Shown here: piece by piece, positions 33,155 to 42,574 of the stretch
How positions within the stretch are numbered: position 1 is the first letter of the stretch
Layout of the letters: every line of letters starts with the position of its first letter
From: Chitinophaga sp. Cy-1792
GTDB taxonomy: Bacteria > Bacteroidota > Bacteroidia > Chitinophagales > Chitinophagaceae
Direction of reading: 5' to 3'
Length of the DNA stretch: 64,000 bases
NCBI RefSeq assembly: GCF_011752935.1
Contig: NZ_VWWO01000001.1
Coordinates: 930,001-994,000, forward strand
Position numbers and translations under genes: made by a program
Notes under the pieces: generated by a model
Seen by the model: only the letters and a program-made list of their open reading frames with translations
What the model was told of the DNA's origin: nothing
Databases searched by the model: none

Positions 33155-34591
33155 ATGCATTTAAAATACGAATCCACACTGAGAGAACCTTTAGTAGACG
33201 GGGTTAAGGATTATCACCAGGTAACGGAAGATATCATTAGTCCTATCGAGGCTAAGCCTGGTAAATTGTGGTATGTAGGCTTTTTTATATCACTTGCACT
33301 GTTGGGCTTCGGCGCATTTTCAGTGTTTTGGCAGATCTATTTCGGGGTAGGTGTTTGGAATCTGAATAAAACCATCGGATGGGGTTGGGATATCACCAAC
33401 TTCGTATGGTGGGTAGGTATCGGTCACGCCGGTACCCTGATCTCCGCTATCCTCTTGCTGTTCCGTCAGGGATGGCGTACAGGGGTAAACCGTGCAGCAG
33501 AAGCGATGACCATCTTCGCGGTAATGTGTGCCGGTCAGTTCCCGATTATTCACATGGGTCGTGTATGGATGGCATTCTTTATCCTGCCTTATCCTAACAC
33601 CCGCGGTCCGGTATGGGTTAACTTTAACTCTCCGCTCCTCTGGGACGTATTCGCGATCTCTACTTACTTCACTGTATCACTGTTGTTCTGGTACTCTGGT
33701 TTATTACCGGATTTCGCTACCATCCGTGATAGAGCAAAAACTAAACTGCGTAAGTTATTATATGGTGTAGCTTCTTTCGGCTGGACTGGTTCTACCAAAC
33801 ACTGGCAACGTCACGAAGCACTGTCACTCGTACTGGCGGGTTTATCTACTCCACTGGTACTCTCCGTACACACCATCGTATCTTTCGACTTCGCGACCTC
33901 TGTTATTCCAGGTTGGCATACCACCATCTTCCCTCCTTACTTCGTTGCTGGTGCGATCTTCTCTGGTTTCGCGATGGTAAATACGCTCTTAATCATCACC
34001 CGTAAAATACTGCACCTGGAAGAATACATTACCATTGGTCACATGGAAGCCATGAACAAGGTAATTGTACTGACCGGTTCTGTAGTAGGTTGTGCTTACC
34101 TGACCGAGCTCTTCATGGCATGGTACGGTGCTAACCCTTACGAGTTTGCAACATTCTTCAAATATCGTGCAGCAGGTCCTCTGGGCTGGTCTTACTGGAT
34201 CATGATGACTTGTAACGTTATCTCTCCGCAGGTATTCTGGTTCCGCAAGATGAGAAGAAGCGTAATGGTAACATTCGTTATGTCTATCATCGTAAACATC
34301 GGTATGTGGTTCGAGCGTTTCGTAATTATCTGTACTTCACTGTACCGTGACTACCTCCCATCCAGCTGGTCTTACTATCGTCCATCCTGGCCTGAAGTTG
34401 GTTTCTACATGGGTACATTCGGTCTGTTCTTCACTTGCTTCTTCTTATTTGCTAAGTACTTCCCGGTAATCGCAGTAGCAGAGATCAAATCTGTTCTGAA
34501 AACTTCCGGCGAAAACTTCAAAGAGAAAATGGAAGTATACGAAGAAGAAAGTGATGAGAAATTCGCTCACGACGTTGCTCACGCTCACTAA
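33155..34591 (+). CDS. actC: Alternative Complex III subunit C, NrfD/PsrC-like membrane protein
   Basis: The 478-residue polytopic inner-membrane protein has about ten helices of the NrfD/polysulfide-reductase C family. Typical motifs are WGWDITNFVWWVGIGHAGTLISA (first core helix), VMCAGQFPIIHMGR and VSFDFATSVIPGWHTTIFPPYF. It is the quinol-binding subunit candidate, coupling menaquinol oxidation to the ActB/ActA redox chain. A charged cytosolic tail (EVYEEESDEKFAHD) closes the protein. The gene follows actB by 109 nt and precedes actD by 48 nt. Confidence 0.95.
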   Translation: MHLKYESTLREPLVDGVKDYHQVTEDIISPIEAKPGKLWYVGFFISLALLGFGAFSVFWQIYFGVGVWNLNKTIGWGWDITNFVWWVGIGHAGTLISAILLLFRQGWRTGVNRAAEAMTIFAVMCAGQFPIIHMGRVWMAFFILPYPNTRGPVWVNFNSPLLWDVFAISTYFTVSLLFWYSGLLPDFATIRDRAKTKLRKLLYGVASFGWTGSTKHWQRHEALSLVLAGLSTPLVLSVHTIVSFDFATSVIPGWHTTIFPPYFVAGAIFSGFAMVNTLLIITRKILHLEEYITIGHMEAMNKVIVLTGSVVGCAYLTELFMAWYGANPYEFATFFKYRAAGPLGWSYWIMMTCNVISPQVFWFRKMRRSVMVTFVMSIIVNIGMWFERFVIICTSLYRDYLPSSWSYYRPSWPEVGFYMGTFGLFFTCFFLFAKYFPVIAVAEIKSVLKTSGENFKEKMEVYEEESDEKFAHDVAHAH

Positions 34592-34639
34592 TAGACTAAA
34601 AGACAGAATTAATTATTTAGACTTTGAATTTTTAAATAT

Positions 34640-35233
34640 ATGGCTGTTAAAAATTTTGTTGTAGGGTTGTTTGACGATGAGGCAGTGTTGTTCCCAGCGG
34701 TAAAGAAAGTTCGTACAGCTGGTTACAAATTACACGATGTGTACACTCCTTTCCCTGTACACGGCCTTGATCACGCGATGGGCCTGAGGGAGACCAGCCT
34801 GCACACAGCCGGTTTTATATACGGTATTACCGGTACTACTACGGCATTATCATTCATGAGCTGGGTATTTAACGTAGACTGGCCACTGAACATCGGTGGT
34901 AAGCCTCACTTCCCATTACCAGCTTTCATTCCAATCACTTTTGAGCTGACAGTTCTCTTTGCAGCTGTTGGTATGGTGATGACCTTCTGCTGGCTTTGCC
35001 AAGTCATGCCAGGTGTTAAAAAACACATCTTCCACCCAAGACAAACCGATGATAAGTTTGTAATGGTAATCGAAGTAACCGAAAAAACTAACGCTGAAGA
35101 AGTGAAAAGCTTCCTCAAGGCTGCAGGCGCTCACGATATCGAAGAGCAACAGGCTGAAGCTGGCTGGTGGTTCGGCAGATTCGATAAGGATGATGAGCCT
35201 TATCTCCGTAAGGTAAAACCTGTAAACGCGTAA
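34640..35233 (+). CDS. actD: Alternative Complex III subunit D (DUF3341)
   Basis: The 197-residue protein matches DUF3341. It has a soluble N-terminal part (VVGLFDDEAVLFPAVKKVRTAG), two membrane helices (GFIYGITGTTTALSFMSWV and LTVLFAAVGMVMTFCWLC), and a cytosolic ferredoxin-like end (FVMVIEVTEKTNAEEVKSFL). ActD is a structural subunit of ACIII. Position between actC and actE is canonical. Confidence 0.94.
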   Translation: MAVKNFVVGLFDDEAVLFPAVKKVRTAGYKLHDVYTPFPVHGLDHAMGLRETSLHTAGFIYGITGTTTALSFMSWVFNVDWPLNIGGKPHFPLPAFIPITFELTVLFAAVGMVMTFCWLCQVMPGVKKHIFHPRQTDDKFVMVIEVTEKTNAEEVKSFLKAAGAHDIEEQQAEAGWWFGRFDKDDEPYLRKVKPVNA

Positions 35234-35315
35234 TTAAAAACAGCAAAAAACGACAGTGGCAGTTACTACAGCTTGTAACAACAATATGAAGTAACTGCCG
35301 GTTAAATAAATTCTG

Positions 35316-35927
35316 ATGAAAAGGACTTCCAACATATTGATTGTAGCCGCATTGGCAACTGGAGCTTTCCTGACAGCATGTAACAGAGGGGAGCACAACA
35401 GAAAGCCCGGCAGGATTTATATGCCAGACATGTATGAATCCCGTGCGTACGAATTTTACAGTGCTCGTTTGTCAGGTATGAAACCAGTGGAAGGAACAGT
35501 AAAAAGAGGTGAATTATTACCATACCATCTGAAAGAATCAGATACTGCTCTGGCTAATCTGGTGAAAAATCCGCTGGCTATCACAGCAGCTGATCTGCAG
35601 GAAGGTGAACGTCTGTTCAACATCTACTGCGGTATCTGCCACGGTACAGCAATGGACGGTAACGGTCCTCTCTACAAAGGTGGTGATGGTCCTTACCCTG
35701 CAGCTCCTGCTAACCTGGCTTCTGGTCCAAAAGCAGCTTACACTGAAGGCCGCCTGTTCCATGTAATGACTTATGGTTTTAACATGATGGGTAGCTACGC
35801 CAGCCAGCTCGATAGAGAACAACGCTGGAAAATTGCAGCTTATATTAAGAGCAAAAATGCTCCTTCTTCTGCTCCGGCAGCAGCAGCAGCACCAGCAGCT
35901 ACCGATAGCGCGGCAGCTAAAAAGTAA
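35316..35927 (+). CDS. actE: Alternative Complex III subunit E, monohaem cytochrome c lipoprotein
   Basis: The 203-residue lipoprotein has lipobox FLTAC and the ACIII-typical RKPGRIYMPDMYESRAYE segment. A cytochrome c domain carries CGICHG (about residues 107-111) with a likely Met axial ligand in VMTYGFNMMGSYASQL. The C-terminus is an Ala/Pro-rich linker. ActE takes electrons to the downstream oxidase or a soluble carrier. Family length. Confidence 0.94.
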   Translation: MKRTSNILIVAALATGAFLTACNRGEHNRKPGRIYMPDMYESRAYEFYSARLSGMKPVEGTVKRGELLPYHLKESDTALANLVKNPLAITAADLQEGERLFNIYCGICHGTAMDGNGPLYKGGDGPYPAAPANLASGPKAAYTEGRLFHVMTYGFNMMGSYASQLDREQRWKIAAYIKSKNAPSSAPAAAAAPAATDSAAAKK

Positions 35928-35968
35928 GAGTTAAACTGAATTTCAAACAAGTATTTTAATATACGACA

Positions 35969-37174
35969 ATGAAAGACCAATTTGTAGTTCCAGCAAGATT
36001 AAAAAAGACCAGCTTCGTGTTAATGGGCGTTGGCTTGCTGACTTTATTGATCGGATTATTTGCGTTCCAGGGTGAGAACGCAACACGCTTCTGGGCGGGT
36101 CTGTTGCAAAACAGCAGCTTCTTTTTGCTGATTACATTAGCCAGCACATTCTTTATTGCTGCTACAACCCTGGCACATGGTGGTTGGCAGATTGCATTCC
36201 GCCGCGTTCCTGAAGCAATTTCAATGGCAGTACCTGTTTTAGGTGCTATCCTGTTTGCAGTTGTAATGATTCTCGTATTTGGTGGTAAAGATCATATCTA
36301 CCACTGGTTAAATGCAGAACACGTAGAACACGATCCAATCCTGCAATGGAAATCAGCTTTCCTGAATAAAGGATTCTTTACAACAGCAACTATCATTACC
36401 ATCGGTCTGTGGATATTCTTTACCATGAAACTGCGTAAAATGTCTATCGAAGAAGATGGTTGGGATCTGAAACCAGCAACCGGTAAAAAAATCCTCTGGA
36501 GAAATACCGTAGTAGCAGGTGGATTCCTGGTAGTATTCACCCTCTCTGTAGGTTCTACCTCTCCTTGGATCTGGCTCATGAGCATCGATTCTCATTGGTT
36601 CTCTACCATGTATTCCTGGTACACTTTCGCAAGCACCTGGGTGTCTGGTCTCGCACTGATCTCCCTGTTTGTTGTTTACCTGAAAAAACATGGTTACCTC
36701 ACTTATGTGAATGAAGAACACCTGCATGATCTGGGTAAATTCATGTTCGCCTTCAGTATCTTCTGGACTTACCTCTGGTTCTCCCAGTACATGCTGATCT
36801 GGTACGCTAATATGCCTGAAGAAACCGCTTACTTCCAACCTCGTGTATGGGGCGAATGGCGTCCGATCTTCTTCCTGAATCTGCTGATCAACTTTATTAC
36901 TCCGTTGCTGTATCTGATGAAAAGAGATACTAAACGTAACTATACATCTGTCGTATTCATCGCTATCGTGATCATCGCTGGTCACTGGATGGATTTCTGG
37001 CAAATGGTTTACCCTGGTACAGTAAAACACCTGGTGTTCCCTTGGTATGAACTGGGATTAGGCTTCGGCTTCGTAGGTCTGATTATCTACCTGGTTTCTA
37101 ACCAGCTGACAAAAGCACCTCTGGTTCCAAAAAATCATCCTTACCTGAAAGAGAGTATCATTCACCACACCTAA
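35969..37174 (+). CDS. actF: Alternative Complex III subunit F, NrfD-like membrane protein
   Basis: The 401-residue polytopic inner-membrane protein, about ten helices, is a paralogue of ActC. Recognisable motifs are TFFIAATTLAHGGWQIAFRR, VGSTSPWIWLMSIDSHWFSTMYSWY and FAFSIFWTYLWFSQYMLIWYAN. It forms the second NrfD-like half of ACIII and probably contributes a proton path. It ends the act block; coxB follows after 67 nt with no terminator, so the two complexes are one transcriptional unit. Confidence 0.94.
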   Translation: MKDQFVVPARLKKTSFVLMGVGLLTLLIGLFAFQGENATRFWAGLLQNSSFFLLITLASTFFIAATTLAHGGWQIAFRRVPEAISMAVPVLGAILFAVVMILVFGGKDHIYHWLNAEHVEHDPILQWKSAFLNKGFFTTATIITIGLWIFFTMKLRKMSIEEDGWDLKPATGKKILWRNTVVAGGFLVVFTLSVGSTSPWIWLMSIDSHWFSTMYSWYTFASTWVSGLALISLFVVYLKKHGYLTYVNEEHLHDLGKFMFAFSIFWTYLWFSQYMLIWYANMPEETAYFQPRVWGEWRPIFFLNLLINFITPLLYLMKRDTKRNYTSVVFIAIVIIAGHWMDFWQMVYPGTVKHLVFPWYELGLGFGFVGLIIYLVSNQLTKAPLVPKNHPYLKESIIHHT

Positions 37175-37241
37175 TATTATAGGTGAGAAAGGAGATTAGA
37201 TAATAGAAAAGCATTAGATAACTTAATTATTTCATATAGCA

Positions 37242-38273
37242 ATGTCAGGATTTTTAGCAGTCTTAGTTGTTGTTCTCATATTCATAGTCATCTTCCAGAT
37301 TGCGAAGGCGAGCGAATATGTGTCCATTCTGAAGGGAGAAAAGAAAGCGCGCCAGCAAAGTAACCGTATCAATGGTTTCCTGCTGATTGCATTCCTGGTG
37401 CTGGGGCTTATAGGAGTTTACTACTGTAACGATTTGCTGAAAGGGAAGATCCTGGGCGAATCTGCCTCTGTGCAGGGTGAAGGTGTTGATACACTCATCT
37501 ACGTAACACTGGCTATCACCGGTATCGTATTCGTTATTACTCAGATCGCGCTCTTCGTATTTGCATTCAAATACCAGGAAAAAGAAGGAAGAAAAGCATT
37601 TTACTTCCCTCACAACAACAAATTAGAAGTTATCTGGACAGTTATCCCGGCTATCGCCCTGACTGTTCTCGTAGCCTTCGGTTTGAAACACTGGTTCCAA
37701 CTCACCTCTGAAGCACCGAAAGATGCTGCAATCGTTGAGATCACCGGTAAACAATTTAACTGGCTCATCCGCTACCCAGGTAAAGATGGTCAGCTCGGTC
37801 GTCGTGACTTCAAACTCATTGACGCGGCTAAATCCAATGAACTGGGTGTTGATTGGAACGATCCTCTGTCCAAAGATGACTTCCAGGCTACTGAAGTTCA
37901 CCTGGTAGTAGGCAAACCGGTTAAATTCATAATTGGCTCCCGCGATGTTATCCACGACGTTGGTTTACCACAGTTCCGTATGAAAATGGACGCTGTTCCT
38001 GGTATCCCTACTACACTGTGGGTTACTCCTAAATACACCACCAAACAAATGAAAGAAAAAACAGGAAATCCTGATTTCACTTACGAAATCTCCTGCGATC
38101 AGATGTGCGGTTCCGGTCACTACTCTATGAGAGGTGTGATCGTGGTGGAAACACAGGCAGAATACGATGCATGGGTTGCTAAACAACCTTTGCAGTATAA
38201 CCTGGCAAACCCTGCTCCTGCTGCTCCGGCTGCTGGTGCTGATTCTACAGTTAAAACTGTAGCTGCCAAATAA
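37242..38273 (+). CDS. coxB: Cytochrome c oxidase subunit II
   Basis: The 343-residue protein has three hydrophobic N-terminal segments and then a periplasmic cupredoxin CuA domain. The CuA motif is CDQMCGSGHYSM (about residues 285-296), complete with two Cys, His and Met. The upstream His ligand is in DVIHDVGLPQF. The tail is Ala/Pro-rich. It accepts electrons from cytochrome c and passes them to subunit I. Subunit II enzymes with a CuA are fed by cytochrome c, fitting the ActA/ActE neighbours. Confidence 0.95.
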   Translation: MSGFLAVLVVVLIFIVIFQIAKASEYVSILKGEKKARQQSNRINGFLLIAFLVLGLIGVYYCNDLLKGKILGESASVQGEGVDTLIYVTLAITGIVFVITQIALFVFAFKYQEKEGRKAFYFPHNNKLEVIWTVIPAIALTVLVAFGLKHWFQLTSEAPKDAAIVEITGKQFNWLIRYPGKDGQLGRRDFKLIDAAKSNELGVDWNDPLSKDDFQATEVHLVVGKPVKFIIGSRDVIHDVGLPQFRMKMDAVPGIPTTLWVTPKYTTKQMKEKTGNPDFTYEISCDQMCGSGHYSMRGVIVVETQAEYDAWVAKQPLQYNLANPAPAAPAAGADSTVKTVAAK

Positions 38274-38285
38274 TTAAGTTAGGCT

Positions 38286-38375
38286 TAATTTTGTGAAGAA
38301 GATTTTTTGACGGAGTCCAATTAATAATTCAAAAAAACAAACTGACAAACGAAAATACTTCCCGGGTGTCAGTTT
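38286..38375 (+). promoter_or_regulatory. coxB-coxA spacer: -7-like box and leader hairpin
   Basis: An exact TAATTTTG is at 38286-38293. A 9-bp inverted repeat AAACTGACA/TGTCAGTTT (38339-38347 with 38367-38375) forms a hairpin 20 nt before the coxA ATG. No -33 element and no T-tail were found. It may be an internal promoter with a structured coxA leader that sets subunit I level. Confidence 0.4.
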
Positions 38376-38395
38376 AATAATAAACCGAACCGATT

Positions 38396-40207
38396 ATGAG
38401 TCACGAAGCAACATTGCACAGTCAACAGGAGGTAACGCACGGCGCGGGTGGACATGATCATCACGATCATGAACACCATGACAGTTTCATTTCGAAGTAT
38501 GTGTTCAGCATGGACCATAAAATGATCGCCAAACAATTCCTGATCACAGGTATTATTTGGGCTATCATCGGCGCTTTCTTCTCTGTACTGTTTCGTTTGC
38601 AACTCGGCTTTCCTGAAGCCACTTTCCCTTGGCTGGAAAGCATCTTAGGCCATTGGGCAAAAGGCGGACGTATTACGCCTGAAGCATATTATGCGCTGGT
38701 TACCATGCACGGTACCATTCTCGTATTCTTTGTATTAACCGCCGGTCTGTCCGGTACCTTCTCCAACCTGCTTATTCCACTGCAGGTAGGTGCCCGCGAC
38801 ATGGCGTCTCCTTTCATGAACTGCCTCTCTTACTGGTTCTTCTTCCTGGCGAGCTTAGTAATGATGGCTTCCCTGTTCGTTCAGACAGGTCCTGCTTCCG
38901 GTGGTTGGACAATGTACCCTCCGCTGTCAGCATTAGGAGATGCTTCTATCGGTTCTAAAATAGGTGTGGATCTCTGGCTCACTTCCATGGCGCTGTTCGT
39001 AGTTTCTCAGCTGCTCGGTGGTCTGAACTATATCTCCACTATCCTCAACATGCGTACTAAAGGTATGAGCATGACCAAAATGCCTCTGACAATCTGGTCA
39101 TTCTTCTTTACCGCTGTACTCGGTGTACTGTCTTTCCCTGTGTTACTGTCAGGTTTCATCCTGCTCCTCATGGATCGTCACGCAGGCACCAGCTTCTACC
39201 TCTCTGATATCTTCATCGCCGGTAAAGCACTGGCTAACGAAGGTGGTAGCGCAATCCTCTATCAACACTTATTCTGGTTCCTGGGTCACCCAGAGGTATA
39301 TATCATCATCCTCCCTGCAATGGGTATGGTGTCTGAAGTACTCGCGATTTCTTCCCGCAAACCTATCTTCGGTTACCTCGCAATGATCGGTTCCCTGTTC
39401 GCTATCTGTATCCTCGCCTTCCTGGTTTGGGCACACCATATGTTCGTAACAGGTCTGAATCCATTCCTCGGCGCCTTCTTCGTACTGTTAACACTCCTGA
39501 TCGCGGTTCCATCTGCCATCAAGGTGTTTAACTGGATCACCACCATCTGGAAAGGTAATATCCGCTTTACTCCGGCTGCGCTGTTCTCTATCGGTTTTGT
39601 ATCTACATTCATCTCCGGTGGTCTGACAGGTATCTGGCTGGGTAACTCTTCTATCGATATTCACCTGCACGATACCTACTTCGTAATCGCGCACTTCCAC
39701 ATCGTAATGGGTGTATCCGCTTTCTTCGGTATGTTCGCAGGTATCTACCACTGGTTCCCTAAAATGTATGGCCGATTCATGAATAACACCCTGGGTTATA
39801 TCCACTTCTGGATCACCCTGGTTGGTGCTTATTGCATCTTCTGGCCTATGCACTACGAAGGTATGGCCGGTATGCCTAGAAGATATTTCGACTACTCCAG
39901 CTGGACTTCTTTCAACCAGTTCAATGGCCTGAACGAATTCATCAGCTTTGTGGTAATCATCGTATTCGCTACCCAGCTCCTGTTCGTGTTCAACTTCTTC
40001 TACAGCATTTTCAAAGGTAGAAAGATGACCACCCAGAACCCTTGGAAAGCAACTTCTCTGGAATGGACTACGCCAATTCATGGTATCCATGGAAACTGGC
40101 CTGGTGAAATCCCTGAAGTTCACCGTTGGGCTTACGACTACTCTAAGGATGGTAGAGATTTCATTCCTCAGACTGAACCAATCGGACCTAACGAGTCTGC
40201 ACACTAA
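38396..40207 (+). CDS. coxA: Cytochrome c oxidase subunit I
   Basis: The 603-residue, 12-helix haem-copper oxidase core has the low-spin haem His in TMHGTILVFFVLTAG. The CuB His and the cross-linked Tyr are in WFLGHPEVYIIILPAMG, the CuB His pair in WAHHMFVTG, and the haem ligands in DTYFVIAHFHIVMG. It reduces oxygen to water and pumps protons. The N-terminus carries a His/Asp-rich stretch (GGHDHHDHEHHDS) that may bind metal; I take it as a lineage feature. Family A-type by the GHPEVY sequence. Confidence 0.96.
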   Translation: MSHEATLHSQQEVTHGAGGHDHHDHEHHDSFISKYVFSMDHKMIAKQFLITGIIWAIIGAFFSVLFRLQLGFPEATFPWLESILGHWAKGGRITPEAYYALVTMHGTILVFFVLTAGLSGTFSNLLIPLQVGARDMASPFMNCLSYWFFFLASLVMMASLFVQTGPASGGWTMYPPLSALGDASIGSKIGVDLWLTSMALFVVSQLLGGLNYISTILNMRTKGMSMTKMPLTIWSFFFTAVLGVLSFPVLLSGFILLLMDRHAGTSFYLSDIFIAGKALANEGGSAILYQHLFWFLGHPEVYIIILPAMGMVSEVLAISSRKPIFGYLAMIGSLFAICILAFLVWAHHMFVTGLNPFLGAFFVLLTLLIAVPSAIKVFNWITTIWKGNIRFTPAALFSIGFVSTFISGGLTGIWLGNSSIDIHLHDTYFVIAHFHIVMGVSAFFGMFAGIYHWFPKMYGRFMNNTLGYIHFWITLVGAYCIFWPMHYEGMAGMPRRYFDYSSWTSFNQFNGLNEFISFVVIIVFATQLLFVFNFFYSIFKGRKMTTQNPWKATSLEWTTPIHGIHGNWPGEIPEVHRWAYDYSKDGRDFIPQTEPIGPNESAH

Positions 40208-40315
40208 TATTATTTTCAGCATCCGGCAGGTCTTTTCCGGCCTGTCGGAGGCTGTTAACTGTGATGTTTGTAAATTTGTCCCGAATTAAACGTCCGGGAT
40301 GTGGATAGAAATAAA

Positions 40316-41215
40316 ATGTTGCAAGAAAACTCCATAAAATTGTCGTCATCATATGCAGTAGCTAGTAAGGTGAAGGATTATTCTCAGTTAATGAAGTTTA
40401 ATCTCACCTTCATGGTGGTTTTTTCGTCTGTGGTAGCTTACCTGCTGGTGCCGGGAGTGGAGTTTAAAATTGTAAAAGTTCTTTTATTATTTGCCGGTGG
40501 TTTACTGGTCTCCGGATCAGCTAATACCATCAACCAGATATGGGAAAAGGAAACGGATAAACTGATGGCTCGTACCGCAGTTCGTCCATTACCCGCCGGA
40601 CGTATGTCTGACGGTGAAGCGATCGCCCTCGCTGCCATTACCGGTATCGCAGGAACCCTCATCATGGGCTTCAGCTTTAACTGGTTAAGTGCAGGGTTAA
40701 GCCTCTTGTCACTGGTGTTATATGCTTTTGTATATACACCCTGGAAGAAATGGAATTCACTCGCCGTACTGGTAGGTGCTATTCCGGGTGCCATGCCCCT
40801 GCTTATCGGCTGGGCTGCCGGCGCCAATAACCTTTCAGAAGGTGGCTGGTCACTGTTCGCCATCCAATTCCTATGGCAATTCCCGCATTTCTGGGCCATT
40901 GCCTGGATTGCGTATAAAGACTATGCCAGAGCCGGTTTCAAATTATTACCTGCAAACGGAGAACCTAATAAGTTCACAGCATTGCAGGCGGTGATATATA
41001 CACTGCTTATGATTCCAGCAGGCGTAGCTCCTTATCTGCTGAAGATTACGGGTAAAGTATCCGCTATCGTAGCCATCATTGCCGGAATATTCTTCTTGTT
41101 CAGAGCCATCAACCTCTACAGAAAGAACGATATTCCTGCAGCACGGAAATTGATGTTCGGATCCTATATCTACCTGACAGTAGTACAGCTTGCACAATTG
41201 CTGGATAAATATTAA
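40316..41215 (+). CDS. ctaB: Protoheme IX farnesyltransferase (haem O synthase)
   Basis: The 299-residue polytopic UbiA-family prenyltransferase adds a farnesyl group to haem B, making haem O for haem A. The conserved loop NTINQIWEKETDKLMARTAVRPLPAG holds the prenyl-diphosphate-binding acidic residues (first position Glu rather than Asp). The second loop has FHFWAIAWIAYKDYARAGFKLLP-type residues. The ATG at 40316 (MLQENSIKL) is preferred over a GTG at 40301. A -7-like TAAATTTG lies at 40271-40278. ctaA is not in the window. Confidence 0.93.
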   Translation: MLQENSIKLSSSYAVASKVKDYSQLMKFNLTFMVVFSSVVAYLLVPGVEFKIVKVLLLFAGGLLVSGSANTINQIWEKETDKLMARTAVRPLPAGRMSDGEAIALAAITGIAGTLIMGFSFNWLSAGLSLLSLVLYAFVYTPWKKWNSLAVLVGAIPGAMPLLIGWAAGANNLSEGGWSLFAIQFLWQFPHFWAIAWIAYKDYARAGFKLLPANGEPNKFTALQAVIYTLLMIPAGVAPYLLKITGKVSAIVAIIAGIFFLFRAINLYRKNDIPAARKLMFGSYIYLTVVQLAQLLDKY

Positions 41216-41235
41216 ACTTGAAACAGGAGGAAGTG

Positions 41236-41799
41236 ATGCAAACAATGAGCATACAACGTAAGAAAATACATCCGCACAAATATTCTCTTTGGATCGCCAT
41301 GGGTAGTATTACCATGATGTTCATCGGGTTTACCAGTGCGTACGTTGTGAAGAGGACACAAGCAAACTGGCTGGCATTTGAACTGCCACATATTTTCTGG
41401 CTCTCAACTGCTGTGATATTGGCCAGCAGCCTGACCATTCACCTGGCTTTAAAGCAATTTAAAGAAAGGAATATGCAGCGCTACAAACAGTTAATTACGC
41501 TTACCGCAGTACTGGGTGTAGTTTTTGCCGCATGTCAGTGGATCGGGTTTTCTCAGATGAAATCCAGCGGACTCCCCCTTAACGGGCCAGTTTCCGCATC
41601 TTTTATTTATGTAATCGTAGGAGTGCATATGCTGCACGTACTGGGTGGCGTTGTAGCCTTACTGGTGATGTTTGGCAGAGCCTACAGAACACGTGTTCGA
41701 ACCTACAGCCCGGTGCCTATCGAAGTAGCAGCCACTTACTGGCACTTCGTAGACATTCTGTGGATTTACTTGTTAGTATTTTTAAGTATCGCGAGATAA
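41236..41799 (+). CDS. Cytochrome c oxidase subunit III-family protein (first copy)
   Basis: The 187-residue protein has five predicted membrane helices and the subunit III motif ATYWHFVDILWIYLLVF. Compared with classical seven-helix subunit III it lacks the first two helices, as in other bacterial five-helix forms. The start at ATG 41236 is supported by a clear AGGAGG at 41225-41230, six bases upstream. Such a strong Shine-Dalgarno is unusual here. A TTG at 41218 is an in-frame alternative that would overlap the SD. Confidence 0.88.
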   Translation: MQTMSIQRKKIHPHKYSLWIAMGSITMMFIGFTSAYVVKRTQANWLAFELPHIFWLSTAVILASSLTIHLALKQFKERNMQRYKQLITLTAVLGVVFAACQWIGFSQMKSSGLPLNGPVSASFIYVIVGVHMLHVLGGVVALLVMFGRAYRTRVRTYSPVPIEVAATYWHFVDILWIYLLVFLSIAR

Positions 41800-41826
41800 A
41801 CTTTGTAAAATTTTATAAAACAAACA

Positions 41827-42501
41827 ATGGATACAGCAGTTACAGCGAAGAAAAAATGGTGGGCCGGAGGTTACTCTCCCTTTAATGTGAACTATGGTAA
41901 GTTGATGATGTGGTACTTCCTTTTGTCAGATGCGTTCACTTTTGGCGCATTGCTGATATCTTATGGTACCATCCGATTTTCCAGCCCATCCTGGCCTGAT
42001 CCGAATGAGGTGTTCAAATCATTCCCAGGCATGGGGCACAAAGAATTGCCACTGGCATTTGTGAGCTTGATGACCTTCATCCTCATCATGAGTTCTGTAA
42101 CCATGGTACTGGCCGTACACGCTGGTCACCATAAAGATAAAAAAGCAGTAGCTAAATGGTTGACATGGACCATCGTTGGTGGTATCGCCTTCCTTAGCTG
42201 TCAGGCATGGGAATGGACACACCTGTATCACGAAGGTGCATGGTGGGGTCGTAACCCTTTCATGAACGTAGACGGTACCGTTGCTTCTACTAACTTCACC
42301 AACTTCTTCTTTACCATCACCGGTTTCCACGGTTTACACGTAACCTCCGGTGTGATACTGAATATCGTAATCCTCACCAACGTACTGAAAGGTACCTACG
42401 AAGAAAGAGGTCACTACGAAATGGTGGAAAAAGTAGGTCTGTACTGGCACTTTGTAGATCTGGTTTGGGTATTCGTATTCACCTGCTTCTACCTGCTCTA
42501 A
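41827..42501 (+). CDS. coxC: Cytochrome c oxidase subunit III (second copy)
   Basis: The 224-residue membrane protein has about five helices and the motifs KLMMWYFLLSDAFTFGALLISYG, FFFTITGFHGLHVTSGVI and GLYWHFVDLVWVFVFTCFYLL. Subunit III stabilises the oxidase core and its proton pump. It starts 27 nt after the first subunit-III-type gene, so the two are co-expressed and probably both belong to the oxidase. Family length. Confidence 0.93.
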   Translation: MDTAVTAKKKWWAGGYSPFNVNYGKLMMWYFLLSDAFTFGALLISYGTIRFSSPSWPDPNEVFKSFPGMGHKELPLAFVSLMTFILIMSSVTMVLAVHAGHHKDKKAVAKWLTWTIVGGIAFLSCQAWEWTHLYHEGAWWGRNPFMNVDGTVASTNFTNFFFTITGFHGLHVTSGVILNIVILTNVLKGTYEERGHYEMVEKVGLYWHFVDLVWVFVFTCFYLL

Positions 42502-42574
42502 TAGTACCAAACGCAAGGTTTATTCCTGATTAATTTCGAATCTGATTTTTAGACGTTATTTAATTTATTATAGA

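Noticed and set aside
39488..40222. 244-codon minus-strand ORF opposite coxA
   Set aside because: Antisense to a highly conserved gene, with protein-like features absent.
40222..40248. Hairpin between coxA and ctaB as a strong terminator
   Set aside because: An 8-bp stem with a G-U pair, no T-tail, within the operon; more likely a weak attenuator or chance.
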